A stretch of 57,409 bases of DNA from an uncultured Enterorhabdus sp. Lineage in GTDB: Bacteria > Actinomycetota > Coriobacteriia > Coriobacteriales > Eggerthellaceae. The notes below the pieces were generated by a model. The model saw only the letters and a program-made list of their open reading frames with translations. It had not been told where the DNA came from and searched no databases. This document shows, piece after piece, positions 8,544 through 18,177 of this stretch. A program made the translations under genes and the position numbers. The stretch's first letter is position 1, and every line of letters starts with the position of its first letter. Location: the NCBI GenBank assembly GCA_947649205.1, contig CANSQM010000017.1, positions 1 to 57,409 of the forward strand, read 5' to 3'.

Positions 8544-8860
8544 AAGACCTCCTCTTGTCGGTATCCCCGTGGCACCCGCTGCATCCGACAAAACCTCCCC
8601 TTCCCCTTCAATCGACCAACCATGAGTGCAGCATCCCTGGGCCTTGCGGGGGTCGCCTCTCGCGACGTATTCCACCGTAGCGCTTTTGGTTCTCAGAGAA
8701 AATCGTGCATTTCCTATATTTTGAAAACAAGGCTTTGAACTGGGACGATATATGTTTTATATGACAGGCTCGAGTGCCCCTGCTTCCCGTCTTTTATGTT
8801 AGAATCGCGCCAAGGAGGCTTTCCCGGCTTCGGAAGACGGGAAAGAGTTGGGAGGAATCT
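8544..8860. promoter_or_regulatory. Divergent A/T-rich promoter region between dmsA-like and LuxR-type genes
   Basis: These 317 bases contain an unusually A/T-rich core (about 8690-8770) in an otherwise G+C-rich window, including a TATATG...TTATAT stretch near 8750-8762. An extended -10-like TGTTAGAAT lies at 8797-8805, 56 nt before the regulator start. No gene is seen. The core is the best place to look for the binding site of the regulator at 8861. Confidence 0.5.
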
Positions 8861-10318
8861 ATGACGCAGTCGGGAGGGGTCGGGCCGGCCTTGCCGCCGG
8901 ATGCCGACACCCGTCTCTCATGGGGCTCGGTAACCCTCGGCGACGTGCTCGATCGTCGGGTGTGGGGTCTTGCGCTCATGCTGGCATGGCAGTTCATCAC
9001 GTTCTTCAGCCCCGCCATCCACTATTCCACGCGCAACGACGTCAGCCATTTCAACAGTGTCGTGGGCTACTCGAGCCTGGGCCTCGTGGCGGTGCTCTTG
9101 GTGGCGGCCGGCCGGGCAGGGGCCTTTTCCCGGGCCATGGGGCGCCCCGTGCTGCGCTGGGCGGCTCCGGCGGCTCTCGTACTGAGCACCGTCGTGCTCG
9201 CCATCGTGGATGTCAGCGAGGTGTTCCGGCAGCCCTGGTGCTCCATCGCCGCGGCCATTTCCGGCGTTGGCTTGGGGGTGCTCTACCTCGCCTGGGGCGA
9301 TGTGCTGCGCCGCCTGAGCATCGTGCAGGTCACCGTGAAGACAGCGGCGGCGTTCCTGCTCGCCGCGGTGTTGTTCGCGCTGACGGTCATGCTGCCGAAG
9401 CTGGCCGCCGTCGTCATCACCGGCGCGCTGCCCATAGGGGTCGGCGCCATCCTGTTCCAGGGCCTCGGTGTGTGGCGCACGGCGGAGGAGGCGGGGAAGC
9501 CGGCGCTCCATCAGGGCGCTTTCTCGGTGCGGGCCGTCTTCTCGCTGGGGGTGCTCTCCCTGGCCGGCTCCTTCGCCCGGTCGTTCTTCCTGGCGGGGAC
9601 GCCCATTGTGAGCGACGGCTCCTATCCGTGGCTGTTCCTCATGGCCACCATCGGGGCCATCGTCATCGTGTGCGGACCGCTCCTATCGGCCACGTCCCCC
9701 GATTTCGCCGCCGCATACAAGACCTCGGTGTTCGCCCTCGGCTTCGTGATGCTTCTGCTGCCCCTGCTCGAGCCCGGATCCTTCGCGGCCGACGTGGCGG
9801 GGCTCGTCACCTATTGCGTGGTGATGCTGCTCATGTGGGTGGTGCTCGCCCGCCTCACGGGGCTCTACGGCCTCTCGCCCTTGTTCGCCTTCGGTATCGG
9901 CTGGGCCTCCTGCACGGCCGGCCTGCTCGCGGGCACCTTCGGCGGCGCCCTCGTGCTGTCCACCGTGACCATCACCCCGCGACTGCTGAGTCTCGTGACC
10001 CTTCTGTGCGTGTGCCTGCTGTTCTTCGCCTACCTGTTCCTGTTCACCGAGAGCACCATGGCCCGGCTGCTCGGGGGCGGCCGTCTCGGGCGCCGTCCCT
10101 TCCGCGAGCGCTGCCATCAGCTGCGGGTCGACTTCAACCTGACCGAGCGCGAGGAGGAGGTACTCGTGCTGGTGGCCAAGGGCCGTTCCACGCCGCGCAT
10201 CCGCGAGGAGCTGGGCCTGACGGCGGGCACGGTGAACGCGCATCTGAGTCACCTGTACCGCAAGCTCGACGTGCACGATCGCCAAGAACTGATCGACCTG
10301 GTGGAAAGCGAGCGCTAG
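8861..10318 (+). CDS. Membrane-bound LuxR-family transcriptional regulator
   Basis: A 485-residue protein with about ten to twelve hydrophobic segments (residues about 25-400) and a C-terminal LuxR/GerE helix-turn-helix (LTEREEEVLVLVAKG to TVNAHLSHLYRKL). The ATG at 8861 follows GGAGGA. Architecture and genomic position copy the regulator at 2411-4012: it is divergent from a respiratory operon (dmsAB-like, 6138-8543), which is probably its target. The membrane part lacks any motif that names a ligand. Confidence 0.86.
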   Translation: MTQSGGVGPALPPDADTRLSWGSVTLGDVLDRRVWGLALMLAWQFITFFSPAIHYSTRNDVSHFNSVVGYSSLGLVAVLLVAAGRAGAFSRAMGRPVLRWAAPAALVLSTVVLAIVDVSEVFRQPWCSIAAAISGVGLGVLYLAWGDVLRRLSIVQVTVKTAAAFLLAAVLFALTVMLPKLAAVVITGALPIGVGAILFQGLGVWRTAEEAGKPALHQGAFSVRAVFSLGVLSLAGSFARSFFLAGTPIVSDGSYPWLFLMATIGAIVIVCGPLLSATSPDFAAAYKTSVFALGFVMLLLPLLEPGSFAADVAGLVTYCVVMLLMWVVLARLTGLYGLSPLFAFGIGWASCTAGLLAGTFGGALVLSTVTITPRLLSLVTLLCVCLLFFAYLFLFTESTMARLLGGGRLGRRPFRERCHQLRVDFNLTEREEEVLVLVAKGRSTPRIREELGLTAGTVNAHLSHLYRKLDVHDRQELIDLVESER

Positions 10319-10504
10319 GGCCGGCCCTGCCAGAGGCGTCCCGTTGCGTCCATCGTTGAAGTATTTGTGCTCGTTGCGCCGCTGGCGTGGGGTTTGTGCT
10401 ACCCTTGTCGGCACGCAAAAGCGCGTCTTTGGGGAACGCACCGCGTCGCCAAGAGGCGAAAGAACGAGGCAAGGGAAACCTTGCCCGACCTGACGGAGGA
10501 TTGC

Positions 10505-10774
10505 ATGAAGATTTTGGGCATGGGAGTTCCTGAGCTCCTTATCATCCTGGTTGTCATCCTGCTCATCTTCGGCCCGAAGAACCTGCCCAAACTCGGCAGC
10601 GCCCTCGGCAAGACGGTGAAGAACCTGCGCGATGGCATGGGTGCCGGCCAGAAAGAGGTCGAGGAGGCCGCCGACGATGATGAGGTTGTCGAAGTCGTCG
10701 AGGAAGTGGTCGAGGAGCCGGCCGAGGCCCCCAAGAAGACCGTCAAGAAGGTCGTGAAGAAGAAGGCCGAGTAG
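10505..10774 (+). CDS. tatA: Twin-arginine translocase subunit TatA/TatE
   Basis: An 89-residue protein with the canonical TatA plan: a short N-terminus, one membrane helix (GVPELLIILVVILLIFG, about 7-23), the FGPKNLPKLG hinge, an amphipathic helix (GSALGKTVKNLRDGM), then an acidic stretch and a lysine-rich tail. It polymerises to form the Tat export pore; this window encodes at least three Tat substrates. It stands alone (tatC is not in the window). GGAGG precedes the ATG at 10505, which I prefer over the longer frame starting at 10367. Confidence 0.93.
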   Translation: MKILGMGVPELLIILVVILLIFGPKNLPKLGSALGKTVKNLRDGMGAGQKEVEEAADDDEVVEVVEEVVEEPAEAPKKTVKKVVKKKAE

Positions 10775-10805
10775 CCTTCCCGCCCTTCGCATAACGTGGT
10801 AATCC

Positions 10806-10839
10806 GTGGTGCGCCCGCATAATTGTGCGGGCGCACCAC
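10806..10839. other. Perfect 14-bp hairpin upstream of greA
   Basis: GTGGTGCGCCCGCA (10806-10819) and its exact reverse complement (10826-10839) flank a 6-nt loop, TAATTG. There is no T run on either side, so it is not a standard intrinsic terminator, although it lies between the tatA stop (10774) and greA (10871). Confidence 0.8.
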
Positions 10840-10870
10840 CAGTGTATAAAGAGAGAAAACGGGACAAATC

Positions 10871-11341
10871 ATGGCTAACGAGAACTACGTACTGACCCAA
10901 GAGGGCAAGGAGAAGCTGGAAGAGGAGCTTCACTACCTGGAGACCGAGAAGCGCGCCGAGATCGGCGAGCGCATCAAGGTGGCCCGCGAGTTCGGCGACA
11001 TCTCCGAGAACTCCGAGTACGACGACGCGAAGAACGAGCAGGGCATGATGGAGGCGCGCATCGCCGAGATCAGCCGCATCCTGTCCGAGGCCACCGTGGT
11101 GAACACGCCGAAGCGCTCGAGCAAGGTGAACATCGGCAGCGTGGTCACGGTGGACATGAACGGCCGCGAGCGGGTGTTCACCATCGTGGGCGGCGCCGAG
11201 TCCGATGCCGCCGAGGGCAAGATCTCCAACGAGTCCCCCGTCGGCCAGGCGCTGCTCGGCCGCAAGAAGGGCGACGAGGTGACCACCACGGGCCCCACCG
11301 GCCGCGACATCACTCTGACCATCCTGAAGATCGAGCACTAA
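10871..11341 (+). CDS. greA: Transcription elongation factor GreA
   Basis: A 156-residue protein of standard GreA length. An N-terminal coiled coil (LTQEGKEKLEEELHYLE...) carries the tip motif with acidic residues (GDISENSEYDDAKNEQ, about 38-53), followed by the FKBP-like C-terminal domain (SPVGQALLGRKKGDEV). GreA enters the RNA polymerase secondary channel and stimulates cleavage of backtracked RNA. One nucleotide separates its stop from lysS, so the two form an operon. Confidence 0.96.
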   Translation: MANENYVLTQEGKEKLEEELHYLETEKRAEIGERIKVAREFGDISENSEYDDAKNEQGMMEARIAEISRILSEATVVNTPKRSSKVNIGSVVTVDMNGRERVFTIVGGAESDAAEGKISNESPVGQALLGRKKGDEVTTTGPTGRDITLTILKIEH

Positions 11342-11342
11342 T

Positions 11343-13307
11343 ATGGCTGAAGAAACTGTTGAGGTAATCGAAGACGATCCCATCGAGGTGCGCAAGGCCA
11401 AGCGCGAGGCGCTGATTGCCGCGGGCGTGGACCCCTACGGCCATTCCATCGAGCGCAGTCACAGCGTGGGTGCGTTGAACGAGCAGTACGCTCACTTGGA
11501 GGACGGCGATTCCACCGAGGATGCGGTCACCATCGCCGGCCGCATCATGGCCAAGCGCGTGCAGGGCAAGATCGCCTTTTTGGAGCTGCGTGAGTCCGGT
11601 TGCGACATCCAGCTGTTCTGCCGCATCAACGCGCTGGGCGAGGAGCGCTTCGCCGACCTGTGCGACCTGGATGTGGGCGACTGGATCGCCGTCACCGGTA
11701 CCATGATGCGCACTCGCCGGGGCCAGCTGTCCGTGGCCGTGGACTCCTTCGAGCTCATGAGCAAGTCGCTGCGCCCCTTGCCCGAGAAGTTCCACGGGCT
11801 GCAGGACAAGGAGACCCGCTACCGCCAGCGCTATGTGGACCTGGTCATGAACCCCGAGGTGCGCACCACTTTCGAACGCCGCTTCAAGATCGTGTCGGCC
11901 ATTCGCCGCTACATGGAGGATCAGGGCTTCTACGAGGTGGAAACCCCCTTCCTGCACGCCATCATCGGCGGTGCGAACGCGAAGCCCTTCATCACGCACT
12001 TCAACGCGCTGGATCGCGACTACTACCTGCGCATTGCCACGGAGCTGCCGCTGAAGCGCCTGCTCGTGGGCGGTTTCGAGAAGGTGTTCGAGATCGGTCG
12101 CCAGTTCCGCAACGAGGGCATGGACCCGTACCACAATCCCGAGTTCACCACCATGGAGGCCTATGCGGCCTTCAGCGACCTGGACGGCATGATGGACCTC
12201 ACCGAGGGCTGCATCAAGGCCGCGGCCGAGGCCGCGTGCGGTAGCCTGCAGATCGAGTACCAGGGCACGGCGGTGGACCTGTCCGGCACCTGGCGCCGCG
12301 CCTCCATGATGGAACTGGCCAGCGAGCACGCCGGTGAGGAGGTGTCCTTCGACCGCAGCCGCGACGAGCTCGTGGCCATCCTGGAGAAGCACGGCGGCCA
12401 CGCCGAGGCGGCCTGGGGCAAGGGTAAGCTCATCTCCGAGATCTTCGAGGCCGTGGCCGAGGAGAAGCTCATCCAGCCCACCTTCGTCATCGATCATCCG
12501 CTGGAGATCTCGCCGCTCGCGAAGAAGGACCCCGAGAACCCTGAGCTCACCCAGCGCTTCGAGCTGTTCATCCTGGGTCACGAGTACGCCAACGCCTTCA
12601 CCGAGCTGAACGACCCGGTGGACCAGGCCGAGCGCTTCCGCGCCCAGGTGGCGGCCAAGGACATGGGCGACGACGAGGCCATGGGCTTCGACGCCGACTA
12701 CATCCGCGCCCTGGAGTACGGCATGCCCCCGGCGGGCGGCGTGGGCATCGGCATCGACCGCATGGTCATGCTGCTCACCGACGCGCCCTCCATCCGCGAC
12801 GTGCTGCTGTTCCCCCACATGAAGGACGAGGCTCCGGCTGGCGGCAAGGCCGCGGCGCCCGCCGTTGCGCCGACCGCTGCCGAGGTGCCGGCCGAAGCGT
12901 CCCCGGCGGCTCCCCTCGACTTCTCCAACGTGGTCATCGAGCCCCTCTTCGAGGAGGCCGTGGACTTCGACACCTTCAGTAAGTCCGACTTCCGCGCTGT
13001 GAAGGTGAAGGAATGCGTGGCCGTGCCGAAGTCCAAGAAGCTGCTCCAGTTCACCCTGGACGACGGCACCGGCACCGACCGCACCATCCTGTCGGGCATC
13101 CACGCCTACTACGAGCCCGAGCAGCTGGTGGGGCGTACCCTCATCGCCATCACCAACCTGCCGCCGCGCAAGATGATGGGCGTGGCGTCTGAGGGCATGC
13201 TCATGTCCGCCATCCACGAGGTGCCGGGCGAGGACGGCGAGCCCGAGGAGCGCCTGAACCTGCTCATGGTAGACGACCGCATCCCCGCCGGCGCCAAGCT
13301 GTACTAG
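11343..13307 (+). CDS. lysS: Lysyl-tRNA synthetase (class II) fused to a C-terminal tRNA-binding OB domain
   Basis: A 654-residue protein. Residues 1 to about 490 are a complete class II LysRS: an N-terminal OB anticodon domain, then the catalytic core with motif 2 (FEIGRQFRNEGMDPYHNPEFT) and motif 3 (GGVGIGIDRMVMLL). An Ala/Pro linker (about 500-530) leads to an extra domain (about 540-654) resembling Trbp111/EMAP-type tRNA_bind domains, as in the MetRS C-terminus (FRAVKVKECV...LPPRKMMGVASEGML). Ordinary bacterial LysRS ends near 500 residues. The extra domain probably raises tRNA affinity non-specifically. The frame is continuous with no sign of assembly error. Co-transcribed with greA. Confidence 0.95.
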   Translation: MAEETVEVIEDDPIEVRKAKREALIAAGVDPYGHSIERSHSVGALNEQYAHLEDGDSTEDAVTIAGRIMAKRVQGKIAFLELRESGCDIQLFCRINALGEERFADLCDLDVGDWIAVTGTMMRTRRGQLSVAVDSFELMSKSLRPLPEKFHGLQDKETRYRQRYVDLVMNPEVRTTFERRFKIVSAIRRYMEDQGFYEVETPFLHAIIGGANAKPFITHFNALDRDYYLRIATELPLKRLLVGGFEKVFEIGRQFRNEGMDPYHNPEFTTMEAYAAFSDLDGMMDLTEGCIKAAAEAACGSLQIEYQGTAVDLSGTWRRASMMELASEHAGEEVSFDRSRDELVAILEKHGGHAEAAWGKGKLISEIFEAVAEEKLIQPTFVIDHPLEISPLAKKDPENPELTQRFELFILGHEYANAFTELNDPVDQAERFRAQVAAKDMGDDEAMGFDADYIRALEYGMPPAGGVGIGIDRMVMLLTDAPSIRDVLLFPHMKDEAPAGGKAAAPAVAPTAAEVPAEASPAAPLDFSNVVIEPLFEEAVDFDTFSKSDFRAVKVKECVAVPKSKKLLQFTLDDGTGTDRTILSGIHAYYEPEQLVGRTLIAITNLPPRKMMGVASEGMLMSAIHEVPGEDGEPEERLNLLMVDDRIPAGAKLY

Positions 13308-13333
13308 GCGAACAGTTACCAACTTACTTACGG

Positions 13334-13369
13334 ATGGGCCCGCGCTGAGCAGTGCGGGCCCATTCATTT
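13334..13369 (+). terminator. Intrinsic terminator after lysS
   Basis: A 10-bp perfect stem (ATGGGCCCGC at 13334-13343, GCGGGCCCAT at 13354-13363) with a 10-nt loop, followed by a short T-rich tail (TCATTTC). It ends the greA-lysS unit. Confidence 0.8.
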
Positions 13370-13439
13370 CTAGAATGGGCGTCAGCGAGAGGCGGGGCGT
13401 GAAAGAGGCGGTCGATCCGAAACGAGAGGAGGTGCGGCC

Positions 13440-14387
13440 ATGGTGCGGCATCGGGAGAGCGAGCGCGCCGAGCGGTTCCGCCGGCGGTTCAAGCTGGCCC
13501 ACACCAACGAACTGAAGCGCGAGACGTTCTACGCGCTGGAGAACTTGCGCCGCGCCAGCTGGCCGGCCCGCATCGTGGGCGGGGCGCTGTTCGTGCTCAT
13601 CTTGCTGAATGCCGTCGTGGTGTTCGTGTCCACGCAGCCGGGGCTCGATCCCGTCACGGCCGACGTGGTCGCCGGCTTCTACCGGTTCTCCACGGTCTGC
13701 TTCTGCATCGAGTACCTTGCCCGCATCTGGATCGCCGATCTGGCCTTCGGCAACTGCACCCCGGCTCGCGCGCGGCTGCGCTACATCTGCTCGCCCTGGG
13801 GCATCATCGATCTTCTGTCCTTCGGGCCGAACATGGCGGCTTGGTTCGTGCCCGTTACGCCTATGCTGTTGAACGTCATCAACGTGGTGCGCCTTGTGCG
13901 TCTCGTGAAGATCTCCCGCTACATGCGGGGCCTGCGCACCATCGGACGCGTCATCGCGAAGCACTACCACGAGATCGTCGCGGCGTTTCTGGTGATCGCC
14001 CTGCTCGTGGTGGTTTCCAGCGTGGTCATGTACGAGATCGAGCATCCGGCCCAGCCCGACCGGTTCAACAACCTGCTGTCGGGCGTGTACTGGGCCGTGA
14101 CCACCATCACCGGCACCGGCTACGGCGATTTGGTGCCCATCACGCCGGCTGGGCGCATCGTGGGTTCCATCATCATGTTCCTCTCGGTGGCCCTGGTAGC
14201 CATTCCCGGTGGCATCTTTTCCGCTGGTTTCGTGGCCGAGTTCCAGAATGCGAACCTGCGCAAGATCGAGCGCGATGTGCGCCGCGAAGATGCCCGCCAA
14301 GACGACCGCGACGAAGCCGAGCGCACCGGGGCGGAAGGGCCTTCCGGTGAAAGCGGGGCAGTCGCGGGCGACGATCAGCAGGGGTAG
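13440..14387 (+). CDS. Voltage-gated-type potassium channel (six-TM ion-transport family)
   Basis: A 315-residue protein with the 6-TM plan: S1 about 42-62, S2 about 78-95, S3 near 115-130, a charged S4-like helix (RLVRLVKISRYMRGLRTIGR), S5, a pore loop with selectivity filter TGTGYGD (about 224-230) and S6. The GYGD core is the K+ filter, though the preceding residues are TGT rather than the common TVG. The C-terminal tail is hydrophilic and acidic, with no RCK domain. GAGAGGAGG lies just upstream of the ATG. Monocistronic between two terminated units. Confidence 0.9.
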   Translation: MVRHRESERAERFRRRFKLAHTNELKRETFYALENLRRASWPARIVGGALFVLILLNAVVVFVSTQPGLDPVTADVVAGFYRFSTVCFCIEYLARIWIADLAFGNCTPARARLRYICSPWGIIDLLSFGPNMAAWFVPVTPMLLNVINVVRLVRLVKISRYMRGLRTIGRVIAKHYHEIVAAFLVIALLVVVSSVVMYEIEHPAQPDRFNNLLSGVYWAVTTITGTGYGDLVPITPAGRIVGSIIMFLSVALVAIPGGIFSAGFVAEFQNANLRKIERDVRREDARQDDRDEAERTGAEGPSGESGAVAGDDQQG

Positions 14388-14452
14388 GGCGGCCGTGGCG
14401 TCGCTTCCCCCTCACAACGTGCCCACAAAACCGTGGTTCTCGGCTCCGTGCT

Positions 14453-14479
14453 TTAGCAATTCGGCCGCGTGAGTGCTAA
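14453..14479 (+). promoter_or_regulatory. CIRCE-like HrcA operator upstream of clpC
   Basis: The right arm is a perfect CIRCE half-site, GAGTGCTAA (14471-14479). The left arm is TTAGCAATT (14453-14461), which keeps TTAGCA of the consensus TTAGCACTC, and the spacer is exactly 9 nt. It lies about 90 nt before the clpC start. A -10-like TATATT follows at 14494-14499. HrcA repression of the Clp ATPase is inferred from this site. Confidence 0.75.
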
Positions 14480-14568
14480 ACTGCTCGGGAACTATATTTC
14501 GTGCCCGGCCTGTCTGATAGCGAGAGAGAATCTTTGTCGCGGGGCACCAACGAAGGAACGAGGAAACT

Positions 14569-17148
14569 ATGTCATTCGAGAAATTCACGGACAAGGCCCG
14601 CAAGGTGCTGGTCCTGGCCCAGGACGAGGCCCGGGCGCTCCATCAGCCCTACGTGGGCACCGAGCATATCCTCCTCGGCCTCATCCAGGAGAAGGACGGT
14701 CTGGCCGCCCAGGCCCTCGATCGCCTGAACGTCACCTACGACGGCGTGGTGCAGGCCATCCGCCAGGTGGTCACCATCGACGAGGACGCCGACGTGTCGG
14801 GGCACTTGTCCTTCACGCCGCGGGTGAAGCGCGTGCTGGAGAACTCTCTGCGCGAGGCCATGCAGATGGGCCAGTCCTACATCTCTACCGAGCATTTGCT
14901 CCTCGGCATCGTGCGCGAGGGCGAGGGCACGGCCCTGGAAGTGCTCGGCCGCCTGAACGTGTCTGGCGACGATGTGCGTGGCGCTCTGAACGACCTGGTG
15001 GGCCAGTCGCCCGTCTACGCGGGCCGCTCCGGCTTCGATGGCCCGGCCTCGTCGGACTCCATGCTCACCGAGTTCGGCACCGACCTGACGAAGAAGGCCC
15101 GCGACGGCAAGCTGGACCCGGTCATCGGCCGCGCCTCGGAAATCGAGCGCGTCATGCAGATCCTATCGCGCCGTCAGAAGAACAACCCCCTCATCCTGGG
15201 CGAGCCCGGCGTGGGCAAGACGGCCATCGCCGAGGGCCTGGCCCAGCTCATCGTGAGCAACCAGGTGCCCGACATCCTGCGCGGCAAGCGCCTCATCACC
15301 CTGGACGTGTCGGCGCTCGTGGCCGGCTCCAAGTACCGCGGCGAGTTCGAGGAGCGCCTGAAGAAGGTCATCAAGGAGGTCATGGACGCCGGCGACGTGC
15401 TGCTGTTCATCGACGAGATCCACACCATCATCGGCGCCGGTTCCGCCGAGGGCTCCATCGACGCGGCCGCCATTCTGAAGCCGCCGCTGTCCCGCGGCGA
15501 GATCCAGATCATCGGCGCCACCACCCTGGAGGAGTACCGCAAGCACCTGGAGAAGGACTCCGCCCTGGAGCGCCGCTTCCAGCCGCTCACCATCAACGAG
15601 CCCAACGAGGAGCAGGCCGTGCGCATCATGGAGGGCCTGCGCGACAAGTACGAGGCGCACCATGGCGTGCACTTCACCGACGACGCCCTGACCGCCGCCG
15701 TGCAGCTCGCGAACCGCTACATCCAGGATCGCTACCTGCCCGACAAGGCCATCGACGTCATGGACGAGGCCGGCGCCCGCATGCGCATCCGCAACATGAC
15801 CCTGCCCAAGGAGCTGCGCGACCTGGACGAGAAGCTGCGCAAGATCCGCGCCGAGAAGGATAAGGCCATCGGCGACCAGAACTTCGAGCGCGCCGCCGAG
15901 CTGCGCGACGAGGAAGAGGCCCTGAAGAAGGAGCGCGAAGAGGCCGAGAAGCAATGGGAGGAGGACACCTCCAAGACCGTGCAGCAGGTGACTGTGGAGG
16001 ACATCGCCGATGTGGTGTCCATGTCCACCGGCGTGCCCGTGAGCAACCTCACCGAGGCCGAGACCGAGAAGCTGCTGCGCATGGAGGGCGTGCTCCACGA
16101 GCGCATCATCGGCCAGGACGAGGCCGTGACCGCCCTGTCCAAGGCCATCCGCCGCTCCCGTTCGGGCCTGAAAGACCCGAAGCGCCCGGCCGGCTCGTTC
16201 ATCTTCCTGGGCCCCTCGGGCGTGGGCAAGACCGAGCTGTCCAAGGCCCTGGCCGAGTTCCTGTTCAACTCCGAGGATGCGCTGCTGTCCTTCGACATGT
16301 CCGAGTACATGGAGAAGCATACGGTGTCGCGCCTCGTGGGCTCGCCTCCGGGCTACGTGGGCTTCGACGAGGGCGGCCAGCTCACCAAGGCCGTGCGCCA
16401 GCGCCCCTACTCGGTGGTGCTCTTCGATGAGATCGAGAAGGCCCATCCCGATGTGTTCAACATCCTGTTGCAGATCCTGGAGGAGGGGCGCCTGACCGAT
16501 GCCCAGGGCCGCACTGTGGACTTCCGCAACACCGTCATCATCATGACGTCGAACGTGGGTGCTCGCGACATCACGACCACCACTACGCTGGGCTTTTCCA
16601 ACTCGGGGCAGAACGGCCTGTCCGACAAGGAGATCAAGAGCCGCGTCATGCACGAGCTGAAGAACGCCTTCCGGCCCGAGTTCTTGAACCGCATCGATGA
16701 GATCATCGTGTTCAAGAGCCTGACCGAGGACGAGATCGTGCAGATCGTGGACCTCATGGTGGCCGAGCTGCGCGAGCGCATGATCGCCCAGAACATGACC
16801 ATCAACCTGGACGAGGCGGCGAAGAAGCTCGTGTCCAAGGAAGGCACCGACACCGCCTTCGGCGCCCGTCCGCTGCGCCGCGCCATCCAGCGCCTGCTGG
16901 AAGATCCGCTGTCCGAGCAGATCCTGGAGGGTCGCTGGACGAGCGGCAGCGTGGTGGACGTCACCGTGGCCGAGGACGGCGAGGAGCTCGTGTTCAGCGA
17001 GGGCACCGGCTCCATCCCGGCGCCTCGCAAGCGCGACTCCATCGCGCGGGACGCCGAGCTTCTGCTCACCAACTACGACTTGGGTCGCGCCGGTCTCGGC
17101 AGCGGTCGCGGCGCCGGCGCGCCGGCCGGCTCGGTTGCCGGCGAATAG
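14569..17148 (+). CDS. clpC: ATP-dependent Clp protease ATP-binding subunit ClpC
   Basis: An 859-residue Hsp100 ATPase of ClpC type. It has two N-terminal Clp repeats (about 1-145), AAA-1 with Walker A GEPGVGKT near residue 211, a UvrB/C-like middle segment ([17 protein letters not shown], about 435-455), AAA-2 with Walker A GPSGVGKT near 548, and a C-terminal ClpB_D2-small domain. The tail is glycine/alanine-rich. It unfolds substrates and feeds them to ClpP; adaptor and clpP genes are not in the window. Regulation by heat or protein stress is suggested by the CIRCE-like site upstream. Confidence 0.96.
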   Translation: MSFEKFTDKARKVLVLAQDEARALHQPYVGTEHILLGLIQEKDGLAAQALDRLNVTYDGVVQAIRQVVTIDEDADVSGHLSFTPRVKRVLENSLREAMQMGQSYISTEHLLLGIVREGEGTALEVLGRLNVSGDDVRGALNDLVGQSPVYAGRSGFDGPASSDSMLTEFGTDLTKKARDGKLDPVIGRASEIERVMQILSRRQKNNPLILGEPGVGKTAIAEGLAQLIVSNQVPDILRGKRLITLDVSALVAGSKYRGEFEERLKKVIKEVMDAGDVLLFIDEIHTIIGAGSAEGSIDAAAILKPPLSRGEIQIIGATTLEEYRKHLEKDSALERRFQPLTINEPNEEQAVRIMEGLRDKYEAHHGVHFTDDALTAAVQLANRYIQDRYLPDKAIDVMDEAGARMRIRNMTLPKELRDLDEKLRKIRAEKDKAIGDQNFERAAELRDEEEALKKEREEAEKQWEEDTSKTVQQVTVEDIADVVSMSTGVPVSNLTEAETEKLLRMEGVLHERIIGQDEAVTALSKAIRRSRSGLKDPKRPAGSFIFLGPSGVGKTELSKALAEFLFNSEDALLSFDMSEYMEKHTVSRLVGSPPGYVGFDEGGQLTKAVRQRPYSVVLFDEIEKAHPDVFNILLQILEEGRLTDAQGRTVDFRNTVIIMTSNVGARDITTTTTLGFSNSGQNGLSDKEIKSRVMHELKNAFRPEFLNRIDEIIVFKSLTEDEIVQIVDLMVAELRERMIAQNMTINLDEAAKKLVSKEGTDTAFGARPLRRAIQRLLEDPLSEQILEGRWTSGSVVDVTVAEDGEELVFSEGTGSIPAPRKRDSIARDAELLLTNYDLGRAGLGSGRGAGAPAGSVAGE

Positions 17149-17178
17149 CCCGCCATTCCAAAGCCCCTCTCCGTGGAA

Positions 17179-17211
17179 CAGTCTTACCCGGTAAGACTGC
17201 CCCACTTTTTT
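17179..17211 (+). terminator. Intrinsic terminator after clpC
   Basis: CAGTCTTACC (17179-17188) and GGTAAGACTG (17190-17199) form a tight hairpin, followed by CCCCAC and six T (17206-17211), 30 nt after the clpC stop. Confidence 0.85.
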
Positions 17212-17325
17212 GGATGATGCCGCAAGACAGCCGATGCCGCCAGCAGGCTGGCGTGTGTCCGGGGCCTTCACTTTCGCGTATACTACGGAGTACGGAAAAC
17301 GAACGCCCTATGACAAGGGGATGCC

Positions 17326-18168
17326 ATGCCTCAGATCATCGACCCCATCTTCGAGCCCTCGGTGCTGCGCGACCCGGGCCTGCTCACGGATGATTTCAAT
17401 TTCGACGCCCTTACCTGCCCGCTGCTGCAACTTCAGGGGAAGGTGGACAAGAACCCCAAGACCGCGGCCATCATCTTGGCGGGTGGTACCGGCGAGCGCT
17501 TCGGCAAGGAGGGTGGCAAGCAGCTGGTGGAAATTGCCGGCAAGCCCATTCTCACCTGGTCGGCCGAGGCCTTCGATGCCGTGGGCGACGTGGGGCTCAT
17601 CGTGGTGGTGTGCCCCGAGGACCGTATGCACGAGTACCTGTCCCGGGCCATCGATCCGTTCCCCTTCGTGACGCCGGTGGTGCTGGCGCCCGCGGGCTCC
17701 ATCCGCCAGGAATCGGCCTTCTCGGGTTTGGAAATGGTGGGGGAGGAATACGAGTACGTGGTGCTGCACGACGGTGCCCGCCCGCTCGTGTCGCCGGAGC
17801 TCATCGAGCACACCATCAACACGGTGAAGGGCAACTTCGATGCCGACGGCGCCGTGGTGGCCCATCCGGCTGTGGACACGCTGAAAGTGGTGGAAGACGG
17901 CGTCATCATGGGCACGCCCGACCGCTCGGTGTTCTGGAATGCCCAGACGCCCCAGGTCTTCCGCGCCGGCATCTACCGCCGCGCCCATGCGAGCGCCCTG
18001 TCCGACGGCTTCGTGGGCACCGACGACTCGTCGCTCATCGAGCGGCTCGGCGGCCGGGTGCTCGTGGTGGAGGGCAAGCGCGACAACATCAAGCTCACGG
18101 TGCCCGAAGACTACGTGCTTCTGGCCAGCGCCGTGCGCACCATGCTGCTGAACTCCGAGCATCGATAG
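17326..18168 (+). CDS. ispD: 2-C-methyl-D-erythritol 4-phosphate cytidylyltransferase (IspD)
   Basis: A 280-residue enzyme of the non-mevalonate isoprenoid pathway, transferring CMP to methylerythritol phosphate. The nucleotide-binding signature AAIILAGGTGERFGKEGGKQ lies at about 47-66, the HDGARP motif in the middle, and KLTVPEDY near the C-terminus. About 45 N-terminal residues precede the core and are not part of the usual 230-residue enzyme; the start is supported by AAGGGG and a -10-like TATACT at 17279-17284. The next gene (ispF) performs a later pathway step; ispE is not here. Confidence 0.94.
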   Translation: MPQIIDPIFEPSVLRDPGLLTDDFNFDALTCPLLQLQGKVDKNPKTAAIILAGGTGERFGKEGGKQLVEIAGKPILTWSAEAFDAVGDVGLIVVVCPEDRMHEYLSRAIDPFPFVTPVVLAPAGSIRQESAFSGLEMVGEEYEYVVLHDGARPLVSPELIEHTINTVKGNFDADGAVVAHPAVDTLKVVEDGVIMGTPDRSVFWNAQTPQVFRAGIYRRAHASALSDGFVGTDDSSLIERLGGRVLVVEGKRDNIKLTVPEDYVLLASAVRTMLLNSEHR

Positions 18169-18177
18169 GGGATGGGT

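Noticed and set aside
5691..8738. A 1015-residue plus-strand open frame across the dmsAB-like genes
   Set aside because: Antisense shadow of genes with clear Fe-S and molybdopterin motifs; high-GC codon bias opens long opposite frames.
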